Assembly: GCA_037349315.1 (NCBI GenBank)
Contig: JBAIAC010000042.1
Span: 9,796,001-9,860,000, forward strand
Origin: Chelydra serpentina
Lineage: Eukaryota > Chordata > Testudines > Chelydridae
Length of the DNA: 64,000 nt
Reading direction: 5' to 3'
This document shows, piece after piece, positions 41,190 through 50,458 of this stretch. Position 1 is the stretch's first letter. Each line of letters begins with the position of its first letter. Below the pieces are notes generated by a model. The model saw only the letters and a list, made by a program, of their open reading frames with translations. It ran no database searches and was not told the origin of the DNA. Both the position numbers and the translations under genes were made by a program.

Positions 41190-41860
41190 GAAATAGAGCA
41201 GGGCAGGGATGGGGGGGAAACCTCTGGTAATTCCTTTAGTTTAAAATGTTTCCGCTGGTTTTTCATGACACCCACATGATGGGGGCGGGGGAGGGCGGCA
41301 GAAGACTTCAGACACACATACCACTGATGGCAAAGAAGCAGTGTGAGACACACAAATTGTATCACAGTTGTCAAGCCATGAACAATAATGGTTCATTTAA
41401 CATCTGAGTCAGCCTTGTATTGTGTCCTCAGTGCTTAGCAAATCTGTGTTATCTAACCAGCATTATCTATCCCCCCTGCAAAAGCACCGTGGCCCTCACC
41501 CAACCAATGCAAAGGAGCAACAGGATTGTTCGTTTTAGAAAAGCCTGGATTTTGGCAGCCCAGAACAGTCAACTTGTCCGAAAGAGGAAGATCACTGAAA
41601 TGTTTCGGAACAAATCATGTGGCCTCCATAGAAGGCTAGGAAATGAAAATATGCAGTTAGAAGTATGAACAACATCTGCGTACGTAACACATGAAGTAAC
41701 AGAAGAGTAAAGTGGCCACCAGGCGCTGCTACTTCAGCAGATCTGGCACTAAGCATCCTCTGTTCGTACCCGCTTGCTCAGGACAGTAACAGCCAAGCAG
41801 TTTGTCACATCAGCCCGGCGTCTGCCACCAGCGCTAAACCCACTGAAACGTTAAAATAGG
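41190..41860. other. gene 2 intron, no recognised gene
   Basis: Nothing recognised. Confidence 0.3.
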
Positions 41861-42010
41861 AACAGAATCTCTGAACCAAACCCCAGAAAGGAGCAGAATC
41901 CAAGGAGCCGCTTTGGGGGATCCCCCTGACACTGTCCCCAGGGCAGCGCATCCCCCCAGCAGCGGGGACCAGACAGAGTCAGGAACTGGCTTTTCCTCTC
42001 CCTGCTCCTC
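41861..42010. repeat. segment duplicated at 12030-12175
   Basis: Partner of 12030-12175. Here it lies only about 0.35 kb from the first-exon donor, against about 2 kb in gene 1, where a MITE, a SINE and other sequence lie between. Confidence 0.7.
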
Positions 42011-42224
42011 CCCTTCTCCCCAGGAAAGTCAACCTGCCCGGGGTGCTGCAGGGAATGGGGCTGGGCAGGGCTGGGAGCCGGCCGGGAACCTCCCTCCCCA
42101 CTGATTGCTCCTGGTGCCCCTGCCAGTCTCTGCCCGTCTCCCTCCTGCCACCTCTCCCCTCCCCTCTCCTCGGGCTGGGAGACTCCTGCAGGCGCTCAGG
42201 GGAACAGAGCCTGGGGGGTCAGGG

Positions 42225-42520
42225 TGGGCACCAGCTCTGGGACTCGCAGACCCCCGCCCCCCCGGGAGCAGAGCTGGGGCGAGGAGGGTTGGTGCAGAGT
42301 CACTTTCCTGCCCGGCCCCAGCCCTTCCCCCGGGTCTCTCCCCTCACCTGCAGGCTCCGGCTCAGGGACTGGTGTCGGCAGAGCCCGGGGCTGCCCTAGG
42401 GGCTGGGTCCAGCCACCGCAGAAAGTCCCCCGGCTGGGCACAGAGCGGGGTTAATGCCGGTCTCTCCCCGCTGGGGAGCAGCAGCGGCTGAGCCCGGACT
42501 CCGAGCTCACAATGGAGGCA
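42225..42520 (-). promoter_or_regulatory. CpG-rich promoter and noncoding first exon of zinc-finger gene 2
   Basis: Donor CCTGCAG|GTGAGG at 42348/42347 on the minus strand, identical in context to 14208. The flanking GC-rich text is shared with 54355-54670 ('ctggggcgaggaggg', 'gtgcagagtcactttcctgc'). Confidence 0.65.
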
Positions 42521-42724
42521 GCAGCTGCAGCCAGTGGTGGAGACAGGAAGGGATAGTCAAGTAACTCAACCCGCCCTGAGATCCCGAACAGACGCCTCTC
42601 GCTTAGCAATAAACGGAGCCCTCTGGTGGCAGGAATTAATGAGACAAATTCACGGACACAAAACTTTTGAGTTCACTGGCCTAGTGGATGAGGGGAAGCT
42701 GTAGATCTCATATAGCTTCGTTTT

Positions 42725-43850
42725 AGTAACGGCTCCTGACCCAGTCCCAGGACACGATCATAAACAAAATGCGGCCTAGATGAAAAGACTATAAGGTGGG
42801 TGCACAACTGGTTGATAACCGTACTCAAAGAGTAGTTATCAATGGCTCATTGTCAACCCCCGGGGGGAATGGATCTAGTTGGGTCCAAGCAGGGTCTGTC
42901 CAGATCCAGTACTATTCAATATTTTTATTCATGATTTGGATAATGGAGTGGAGACAATGCTTATAAAATGTGCATATGACACCAAGCTGGGAGGGAATTG
43001 CTAACATTTTGGAGGACAGGATTTAGAATTCAAAACACCTGTGACAAATTTGAGATTGGTCTGAAATCAATAAGATGAAATTCAAGTGTAAAGGACTTAC
43101 ACTTAGGAAGAAAAATAATCAAATGCACAACGAAAAAAATGGGGAATAACTGGCTAGGCTGTAGTAGTGCTGAAATGGACGTGAGGGTTAGAGTGGATAA
43201 GAAATTCGATATTATGAGTCAACGATGGGATGCAGTTGATAAAAAGGCTAATATCTTTCTGGGCTGTATTACCAGGAGCGTCATCTGTAAAACACAGGAA
43301 GTAATTGTCTTGCTTTACTTGACATTAGTGAGGCTCCAGCTGGAGTATTGTGTCCAGTTCTGGGTGCCACGCTTTAAGAAAAATATAGACAAATTGGAGA
43401 GAGTTGAGAAGAGAGCAACAAAAAATATCAAAAGTGTTGAAAACCAGACCTATGAGGAAAGGTTAAAAAAACTGGGCACGTTTAGTCTTGAGAAAAGATG
43501 ATCATGGGGATCTCAATAACAGTCTTCAAATATGTTAAGGGCTGTTACAAAGAGTTTGGTGATCAACTGTTCTCCATGCCTATTGAAAGTAGGAGAAGAA
43601 ATAATTGGCTTAATCTACAGCAAGGGAGATTTAGGTAAAATATCAGGAAATTTTTTCTAACGATAAGGATAGTTAAGTTCTGGAATAGGCTTCCAAGATA
43701 GACTGTGGAATCCCCAACATTGGAGGTTCTTAAGAACCAGCTAGACAAACACCTGGCAGGGATGGTCTAGGTTTACTTGGCCCATACCCAGCACAGAGGG
43801 CCGGACTAGAGGACCTTTCATGGTCCCTTCAAGCCTACATTTCTATAAGT
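42725..43850 (+). mobile_element. CR1 LINE, old copy
   Basis: Codes in broken frames for [40 protein letters not shown] and RATKNIKSVEN. It ends near 'ccggactagaggacctttca'. Stops after KLGTFSLEKR and many changes mark it as old. Confidence 0.82.
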
Positions 43851-43883
43851 CAAAGTTGCCCAGCAAAATTCAATCCTTTGAAA

Positions 43884-44060
43884 ATCATAGAATATCAGGG
43901 TTGGAAGGGACCTTAGTAGGTCATCTAGTCCAACCCCCTGTTTAAAGCAGGACCAATCCCCAATTTTTGCCCCAGATCCCCAAATGGCCCCCTCAAGGAT
44001 TGAGCTCACAACCGTGGGTTTAGCAGGCCAATGCTCAAACCACTGAGCTATCCCTCCCTC
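43884..44060 (-). mobile_element. tRNA-derived SINE with CR1-like tail
   Basis: Same family and strand as 13645-13830; both polymerase III boxes are present. Confidence 0.85.
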
Positions 44061-44329
44061 ATGACATATAGAGTTAAGGTATATGCCCAGTCAGCCTTAA
44101 CTCTGCCCTCCCTGGAGCTGGCAATGTCAACTGGGAATTATCTGCATGCGCTCCAGCTGCATTTACTGTGGTAGGTGTAGCTTTATTGAATGCTGGAGAT
44201 GTAAGTGGGAGTAGTTTGGTAGAAGTGCAATTGTAATACGAGGATATCTGGACATTAGGTCGAGGAGCATCTCAGAGCTGTAATTTGATAGGAGGAGATC
44301 TGGGTTTGAGCCTCCCCATATGTGTGATC

Positions 44330-44640
44330 AAAAGAACAAGGTGCATGTGTACCTTGAGGAATCCAGGATGCATCATCTCAGTGCTGAGTTGTGTAAGTTG
44401 TCAGCAGCAGAGCACAGGGGTCTTCTTGCCATGGGGATTATCAGCAGAGGCAGGATGTTAGAGGAGGAGGAGTCTGTATGTTTAATGATGGGTAAATGAA
44501 AGTATAGGGTTAGATGGAATCCTGTGAGTAAGGGTGAATGGACTGTAAAAGAGGGTTGAAGGAGCTGTAACATTTAACAAGTGTGGGGCCATTTCTGGTG
44601 ACAGACTCAGTGTTTGAATGTTGAACAGGAGTGGATAGCA
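44330..44640. repeat. left member of a diverged direct repeat
   Basis: Shares with 46940-47270 the order 'ccttgagg', 'cttcttgccatggggatta', 'gtttaatgatgggtaa', 'tgtaaaagagggttgaagg'. The two copies flank the MIR and the Penelope fold-back. Confidence 0.55.
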
Positions 44641-44812
44641 CCTTTTCAGCGCAGCTCACCTAAAAACAAGTTTTCCCTTAGCAAAGAGGTGTTTGACTCT
44701 GTGCTACAGTTGTCTTGTATCCTACTGCCTGAGTGACATGGACTATCTGCACAGGCAGAGTGCGGGTCTCTGTGCGGTGGGGGTATTGGATCATCACTCA
44801 AAGAGGGCAGAG

Positions 44813-44935
44813 TTAAGGTTGCATTGGCATGCACCTTCACTCTTCATTTGCTGGTTTTCAGAGGCTTGAGTTTTACTGAATTTGACAATCTAGAAGGGCA
44901 CGAGATCCTCTGGGCCACCTTAACTCTATGTTAAT
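44813..44935. repeat. unnamed dispersed repeat, copy C
   Basis: TTAAGGTTGC at 44813-44822, then 'tgctggttttcagaggcttg' and 'gggccaccttaactct'. Related to copies at 33964, 36285 and 48757. Confidence 0.5.
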
Positions 44936-45061
44936 TAAGTTTTTCATCATTTAATTTCCTAGAGAGAAATGTTTGTTGCGTGGTTAGTGGTACTTTAGAC
45001 AGCTGTAGTTCTCATCTAGGTTTGCATTTGATATGCTACTGTAGCTAGATAATAACCAAAC

Positions 45062-45230
45062 ACCTTGCTTTTATATATTGCTTTTCATCAGCAGATCTCA
45101 AAGAACTTCACATCGTTGTCTGCATTTTACAGATGGGAAACTGAGGCACAGAATGGTAAAGTGACTTGCTCAAGGTCACCCCGCAGGCCAGTAACAGAGT
45201 TAGGAATCATCAGAGTTTTCTCCATTAGGC
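45062..45230 (+). repeat. MIR-type SINE fragment
   Basis: 'cattttacagatgggaaact' then 'gaggcacagaatgg' and 'gacttgctcaaggtcacc' match the MIR core. Confidence 0.65.
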
Positions 45231-45377
45231 CCCACTATGTGTTGCTATGTGATTCCTCGATGCTCCTCCCACCTTGTGGACATTGTTTTGGTAGTGGAAT
45301 GGGTATAATGGTCATGCTTTGAAATGTTTGGATTATGTAGCTGCTAACGGGGCTGGTGAGAACAATCTCAAATATGT

Positions 45378-46922
45378 TACAGTGTAGTAGCCGTGTTAGT
45401 CTGTGTCAGCAAAAAGAAAATAAGAACGAAAAAAATACTTGTGGCACCTTAGAGACTAACAAATGTATTTCAGCATAAGCTTTCGTGGGTTAGAACCCAC
45501 TTCATCGGATGCATGGAATGAAACATACAGTAGACAGATATTTATACAGTCAGAGAAACATGATAAGGTGGAAGTGCGAATACCAACCTTAAGAGGCTAA
45601 TTAATTGAGAGGAACCATAACAGCAGGGGAAGAAAAACCTTTGAAGTGATAAACAAGATGGCCATAGTGGACAGTTGACACACAGGTGTGAATGAGGATC
45701 GTTAACTTAAGGGAAATAGATTCAATTAACGTAATGGCCAAGCCATTCCAAGTCTCTATTTAATCCTGAGGTGATGGTATCTAGTTTGCATATCAATGCA
45801 AGTTCAACAGCTTCTCTTTGTAGTCTGTTTTTTAAGTGCATTTGTTGCAAAATTAACACCCTCAAGTCTGTGTCTGAGTGGTAAGGGAGGTTGAAATGTT
45901 CTCCTACTGGTTTTTGAATGTTATGATTCCTGTCAGTTCATCATGACAATAACAGTTCTGTTATTAACAATAACCTGTTTGTTATTAACAATAGCCTGTT
46001 ATTAACAATAACAGAACACCACTAGCCGTCACCTTTAGCCCCCAACTAAAACCTCTCCAGCGCATCATCAAAGATCTACAACCTATCCTAAAAGATGATC
46101 CCTCACTCTCACAGATCTTGGGGGACAGACCAATCCTTGCTTACAGACAGCCCCCCAACCTGAAGCAAATACTCACCAGCAACCACACACCATACAACAA
46201 AAACACTAACCCAGGAACCTATCCTTGCAACAAAGCCCGATGCCAACTCTGTCCACATATCGATTCAAGTGATACCATCATAGGACCTAATAACATCAGC
46301 CACGCCATCAGGGGATCATTCACCTGCACATCTACCAATGTGATATATGCCATCATGTGCCAGCAATGCCCCTCTGCCATGTACATTGGCCAAACCGGAC
46401 AGTCTCTACACAAAAGAATAAACGGACATAAATCTGACATCAGGAATCATAACATTCAAAAACCAGTAGGAGAACATTTCAACCTCCCTAACCACTCAGA
46501 CACAGACTTGAGGGTGTTAATTTTGCAACAAATACACTTAAAAAACAGACTACAAAGAGAAGCTGTTGAACTTGCATTGATATGCAAACTAGATACCATC
46601 ACCTCAGGATTAAATAGAGACTTGGAATGGCTTGGCCATTACGTTAATTGAATCTATTTCCCTTAAGTTAACGATCCTCATTCACACCTGTGTGTCAACT
46701 GTCCACTATGGCCATCTTGTTTATCACTTCAAAGGTTTTTCTTCCCCTGCTGTTATGGTTCCTCTCAATTAATTAGCCTCTTAAGGTTGGTATTCGCACT
46801 TCCACCTTATCATGTTTCTCTGACTGTATAAATATCTGTCTACTGTATGTTTCATTCCATGCATCCGATGAAGTGGGTTCTAACCCACGAAAGCTTATGC
46901 TGAAATAAATTTGTTAATCTCA
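45378..46922. mobile_element. pair of Penelope-like elements in a head-to-head fold-back
   Basis: A minus-strand copy (45378-45932) faces a plus-strand copy (46017-46922). The arms 45453-45932 and 46441-46922 are near-perfect inverted repeats of about 480 bp around a 508-bp spacer. Each outer end carries the Penelope tail ('cacgaaagcttatgct'). The left copy adds the far tail ('gtagccgtgttagtctg'); the right copy stops at 'gttaatctcag'. Penelope elements are known for partial inverted or tandem copies. Confidence 0.85.
46017..46651 (+). CDS. Penelope-like element C-terminal frame: Cys/His linker plus GIY-YIG endonuclease
   Basis: An open frame of about 210 codons without an ATG at its head (first codons PLAVTFSPQLKPLQR), so it is the C-terminal part of a larger polyprotein. 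The linker motif CNKARCQLCPH precedes a GIY-YIG nuclease: VIYAIMCQQCPSAMYIGQTG, then the catalytic-type Arg in LHKRINGH and the acidic residue in PVGEHF, and a tail NRDLEWLGHYVN. These endonucleases nick target DNA for Penelope retrotransposition. The reverse-transcriptase half is absent. The frame has no stop over its whole length, unlike the damaged copy at 5270-6118, so it is a younger copy. Confidence 0.85.
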
Positions 46923-46939
46923 GATATGGTCAAGGTCCC

Positions 46940-47270
46940 AAAACATTAAGAGTTTTGTCACATGGTGGTCATGAAAAGAAATGCATAGGTGCCTTGAGAA
47001 AGCCAGTATGTCTTGTTTCAGCATGGTGGTGAGTAGGTTGGCAGTAGCTTGGGGCAGTGTCTCCTTGCCATGGGAATTGTAAGCAATTGGGTGGGAGATC
47101 AGTGTGGTCTCTGGGTTTAATGAAGGGTAAGTGGAAGTACCCTGTCAGATGGCATCGTGTGCATAAGTGTGAAGATGTTGTAAAAGAGGTTGAAGGGGTT
47201 TTAAAATTTCGCAGACCTGGGTTTCTTTCTGTGGAGTAGGTTAAACATTTGAGTGTAGGTAGCTCTTATT
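46940..47270. repeat. right member of a diverged direct repeat
   Basis: Partner of 44330-44640 ('gtgccttgagaaagcc', 'tctccttgccatgggaattg', 'gtttaatgaagggtaagtgg', 'tgtaaaagaggttgaagg'). Confidence 0.55.
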
Positions 47271-47906
47271 CAATTAAGCACAAAGGCAGAGTGAGAGTAT
47301 GTGGACATCTGTACACAAATCACTTAGTCCTGACCCAATCACGGGTGCAAATTTCCCCATAGCAGGAACTCCAGCTAGGTAGTCACATTTCAAGGAAGGG
47401 CGTATTTTTCCAGGGCCACCATGTAGCTCACCAGCCCACTCCACATGTAGATGTGTGGTTCAGTCACCCTATGTTTGAATACTTCAGTGGCACACATACC
47501 TGGGTTCCTGCTGGCAGCTTGGAATAACATCTCTTTTTGCCAGCCGGGCACCACGAGAACAGCTATGTCCTCCAAAAAGTGCAATGTCTGAAATGAAAGA
47601 GAAGGCTGATGTCGCACTGTACCGCCACTGACCTTCCCCCCAACTCCATTTAGTCGAAAGAAATTTTTTAAAAAGAATTGTGATGTTAAACTTGCCATTC
47701 TCTTGATAAACCCAGCTGTGTCCAGGCAGTGTCCGGGGTCTGAAGCAGCCCTCTGCCAATACATGAAAGTTCATGAAAGTTCAGTTAAATAAAAGGAACA
47801 TTTTTTGTCCTTGAACTTCCAAAAGGATTTCTTCTGTGCTCCTTCGCTGAGCTATTCGACTCTCTGTGTCTGGCTCCTCGGCCTCTGCAGGCTGCAGGGT
47901 TCAGAA
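47271..47906. other. no recognised gene; one 124-codon open frame on the minus strand
   Basis: 47764-47390 (minus) is open and ends ..VFKHRVTEPHIYMWSGLVSY. I know no family with this pattern, no splice signals frame it, and it may be chance or repeat-derived. Confidence 0.25.
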
Positions 47907-48126
47907 AATAACTAGATAAATTCCATCAATGGCTATTAGCCAGGATGGGCATAATGGTGTCCATAGCCTCTCTTTGCCAGAAGCAGGGAATGGGTGACAG
48001 GGGATGGATCACTTGATGATTACTAGTTTTGTTCATTCACTCTGGGGCACCTGGCATTGGCTGCTGTCTGAAGACAGGATACTGGGCTAGATGGACCTTT
48101 GGTCTGACCCAGTATGGCCGTTCGCA
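47907..48126 (+). mobile_element. CR1-family 3' fragment
   Basis: 'ccatcaatggctattagcca', 'cctggcattggctgctgtct' and 'ctttggtctgacccagtatg' are the CR1 3' region in plus orientation. Confidence 0.8.
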
Positions 48127-48163
48127 TTTTACAGATGCCCCAAGCAGGGGCAGCAGCCCCGCT

Positions 48164-48280
48164 CCCGACGCAGGCAGACGTAGCGGGGCCCCGCCCCCGA
48201 CGCCTGCTTGCGTCGGGGGCGGGGCCCCGCTACGTCTGCCTGCGTCGGGGGCGGGGCCCCGCTACGTCTCCCTGCGTCGG
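48164..48280. repeat. GC-rich perfect palindrome plus an extra tandem unit
   Basis: Arms 48164-48203 and 48210-48249 are exact complements of 40 bp with a 6-nt loop. A second direct unit follows to 48280. The unit core is GGGGCGGGGCCCCGCTACGT. It contains many CpG sites in an otherwise AT-rich area. Confidence 0.9.
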
Positions 48281-48756
48281 CAAGGGGAGAGCGGCAAATC
48301 ATATTTTTCCCCCCATTTCCTGTTTTAAAAAACCACACCACCCACCTATTCTTCTTCTTTGTAAGTACAGGGGTAGTGAATTCTGGCAGATAGGGGTCTC
48401 CCTCTCAGAATTCCTCACCTTTCCCCATCTTGTAGTCCTTGTGATGGCAGTTTTTTAAATTACATTTATTATGATTAAGTCTGTCAAGCGATTAAAAAAA
48501 TTATTGTGATTAATCACATGATCAATCGCACTGTTAAACAATAATAGAATACCATTTATTTAAATATTTGTGGATTTTTTCTACATTTTCAAATATATTG
48601 ATTTCAATTACAACACAGAATACAAAGTGTACAGTGCTCACTTGATATTATTATTTTTATTATAAATATTTCTACTGTAAAAAACAAATTATATAGTATT
48701 TTAAAATTCACCTAATACAAGTACTGTAGTGCAATCTCCTCTTCCTCTTCTTTGTA
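48281..48756. other. AT-rich, no recognised gene
   Basis: T- and A-rich with one (T)n stretch. Nothing else recognised. Confidence 0.3.
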
Positions 48757-49090
48757 CTTCCTGGTTTTCAGAGGTTTAAGTTTAGCCACTATGGTTGCCA
48801 CCCGTCCGGTTTTTCACCCAGACAGTCCAAGTGCCGTTTGACAAGCCCTCATGTCCGTTTTTTTTTTATGGGGTTGGCAGGGAGAGGCGGAACAGGGGCA
48901 GGGCCTTGGGAGGAAGAAGGGTGGAAGGGGGAGGGCCTTGTTGGGGGCAAATCAGGGGCCTGGCCTCAGGAAGAGGTGGATCAGGGGGCGTGGGTCCTGT
49001 TACCAGCCCTTAGAAAGGTGGCAACCTTATTAGCCACTCTCCCCATTCTGGAAGGGCAGGAGGCAGTGCTGGGCAACCTTAACTCTTAAC
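48757..49090. repeat. unnamed dispersed repeat, copy B, split by a hAT element
   Basis: 'tcctggttttcagaggttta' at 48759-48778 continues past the insertion with 'ccattctggaagggcagg' and GCAACCTTAA at 49073-49082. Confidence 0.55.
48791..49030. mobile_element. hAT-type nonautonomous element, 240 bp
   Basis: Ends 'atggttgccaccc' and 'aggtggcaaccttat' are inverted. Flanked by the exact 8-bp duplication TAGCCACT at 48783-48790 and 49031-49038. Confidence 0.8.
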
Positions 49091-50458
49091 AGACTTTGGC
49101 AGGGGCCCTGTAGGTTGAGGAGCTGGGCAGAGGATGTGTGAACAGTGCAGGGATTGGCATGGAGTCACTGGGGCTGAGGTGTTTTTCTGGAAGGAGGACA
49201 GACTTGGGGGGCATGGATAGAGGAGTGTGGGGGGGGTTATGGGTGGCTCAGCTGAAGACCCCCTCCATCCCTCACTGCATAACTCTGATGCCCATCCTCC
49301 CCTGCCCCCCTGCACTGCCTTGACCTCCCTTTTCCTCTAGGAGCAGCAGCATGTGGGGACGGGTGAGCCTGGAGAACTTTCCCCACTCTGGAAGCCATGC
49401 AATTTAACCCAGAATCATTACACATTTTTAACTGTGTGATATGAAGCTGCTGTGAGTAAAACAATTATTCACTGGAGACACCCACACTTTGGAATGTACA
49501 GTAACTTCTCGCTTAACGTTGTAGCTATGTTCCTGAAAAATGTGACTTTAAGCGAAACAATGTTAAGCGGATCCAATTTTCCCATAAGAATTAATGTAAA
49601 TAGGGGTGGCTAGGTTCTACGGGAATTTCTTTCACCAGACAAAAGACTATATTATATATATTTTAACAAATAATTTAATACTGTACACAGCGATGATGAA
49701 TGTGAAGCTTGGTTGAGGTGGTGAAGTCAGAGGGTGGAAGAAGGTGGGATATTTCCCAAGGAATGCCTTATTGCTAAATGATGAACTAGCTTTTGGCTGA
49801 GCCCTCAAGGGTTAACCCATTTTTGTTAACGTAGCCTCACACTCTACAAGACAGCACGAATGGAGGGAGGGGAGACAGCATGGCAGACAGAAACAGAGAC
49901 ACACACCCTGTGTGAGAGAGATACACATTGCCCCTTTAAGTAGGCTGACCCACTCTAAGTACACTGCCTTGTTAAGTAGATCAGCAAGTTGAGACAGCAG
50001 CTGTTCCCAGGAAGCTTCCTCCATCCTGAGCCCTGTCGTGTCATCCCCCTCCCTATGGAGATGGGGTAACTGGGGTGCAGGAGCAGGGGGAAGGGGGACA
50101 CCCTGACATTAGCCCCTCCTCTCCTCCCGCCCCTGCTCAGCAAGCAGGAGGCTCCCGAGAGCAGCTCCAAGGCAGAGGGCAGGAGCAGCACATGGCAGTG
50201 GGGAGTGGGACAGCTGAACTGCCGGCAATTGATAGCCTGTTGGGCGGCTGCCGCACAGGGAATTTAGGGGAGCAGGGAACTGACAGGGGGCTGCTGATCC
50301 ACCCTGGTTCCAAGCCCCCACCAGCTAGCTCCAACTGGCTGCTCTTCCTGCAAGCAGTGGACAAAGCAGGCGGGACGTTATAAGAGAGCATTGCACAACT
50401 TTAAACAAGCATGTTCCTTAATGTAACAACGAAATAACGTTAACCGGGATGACTTTAA

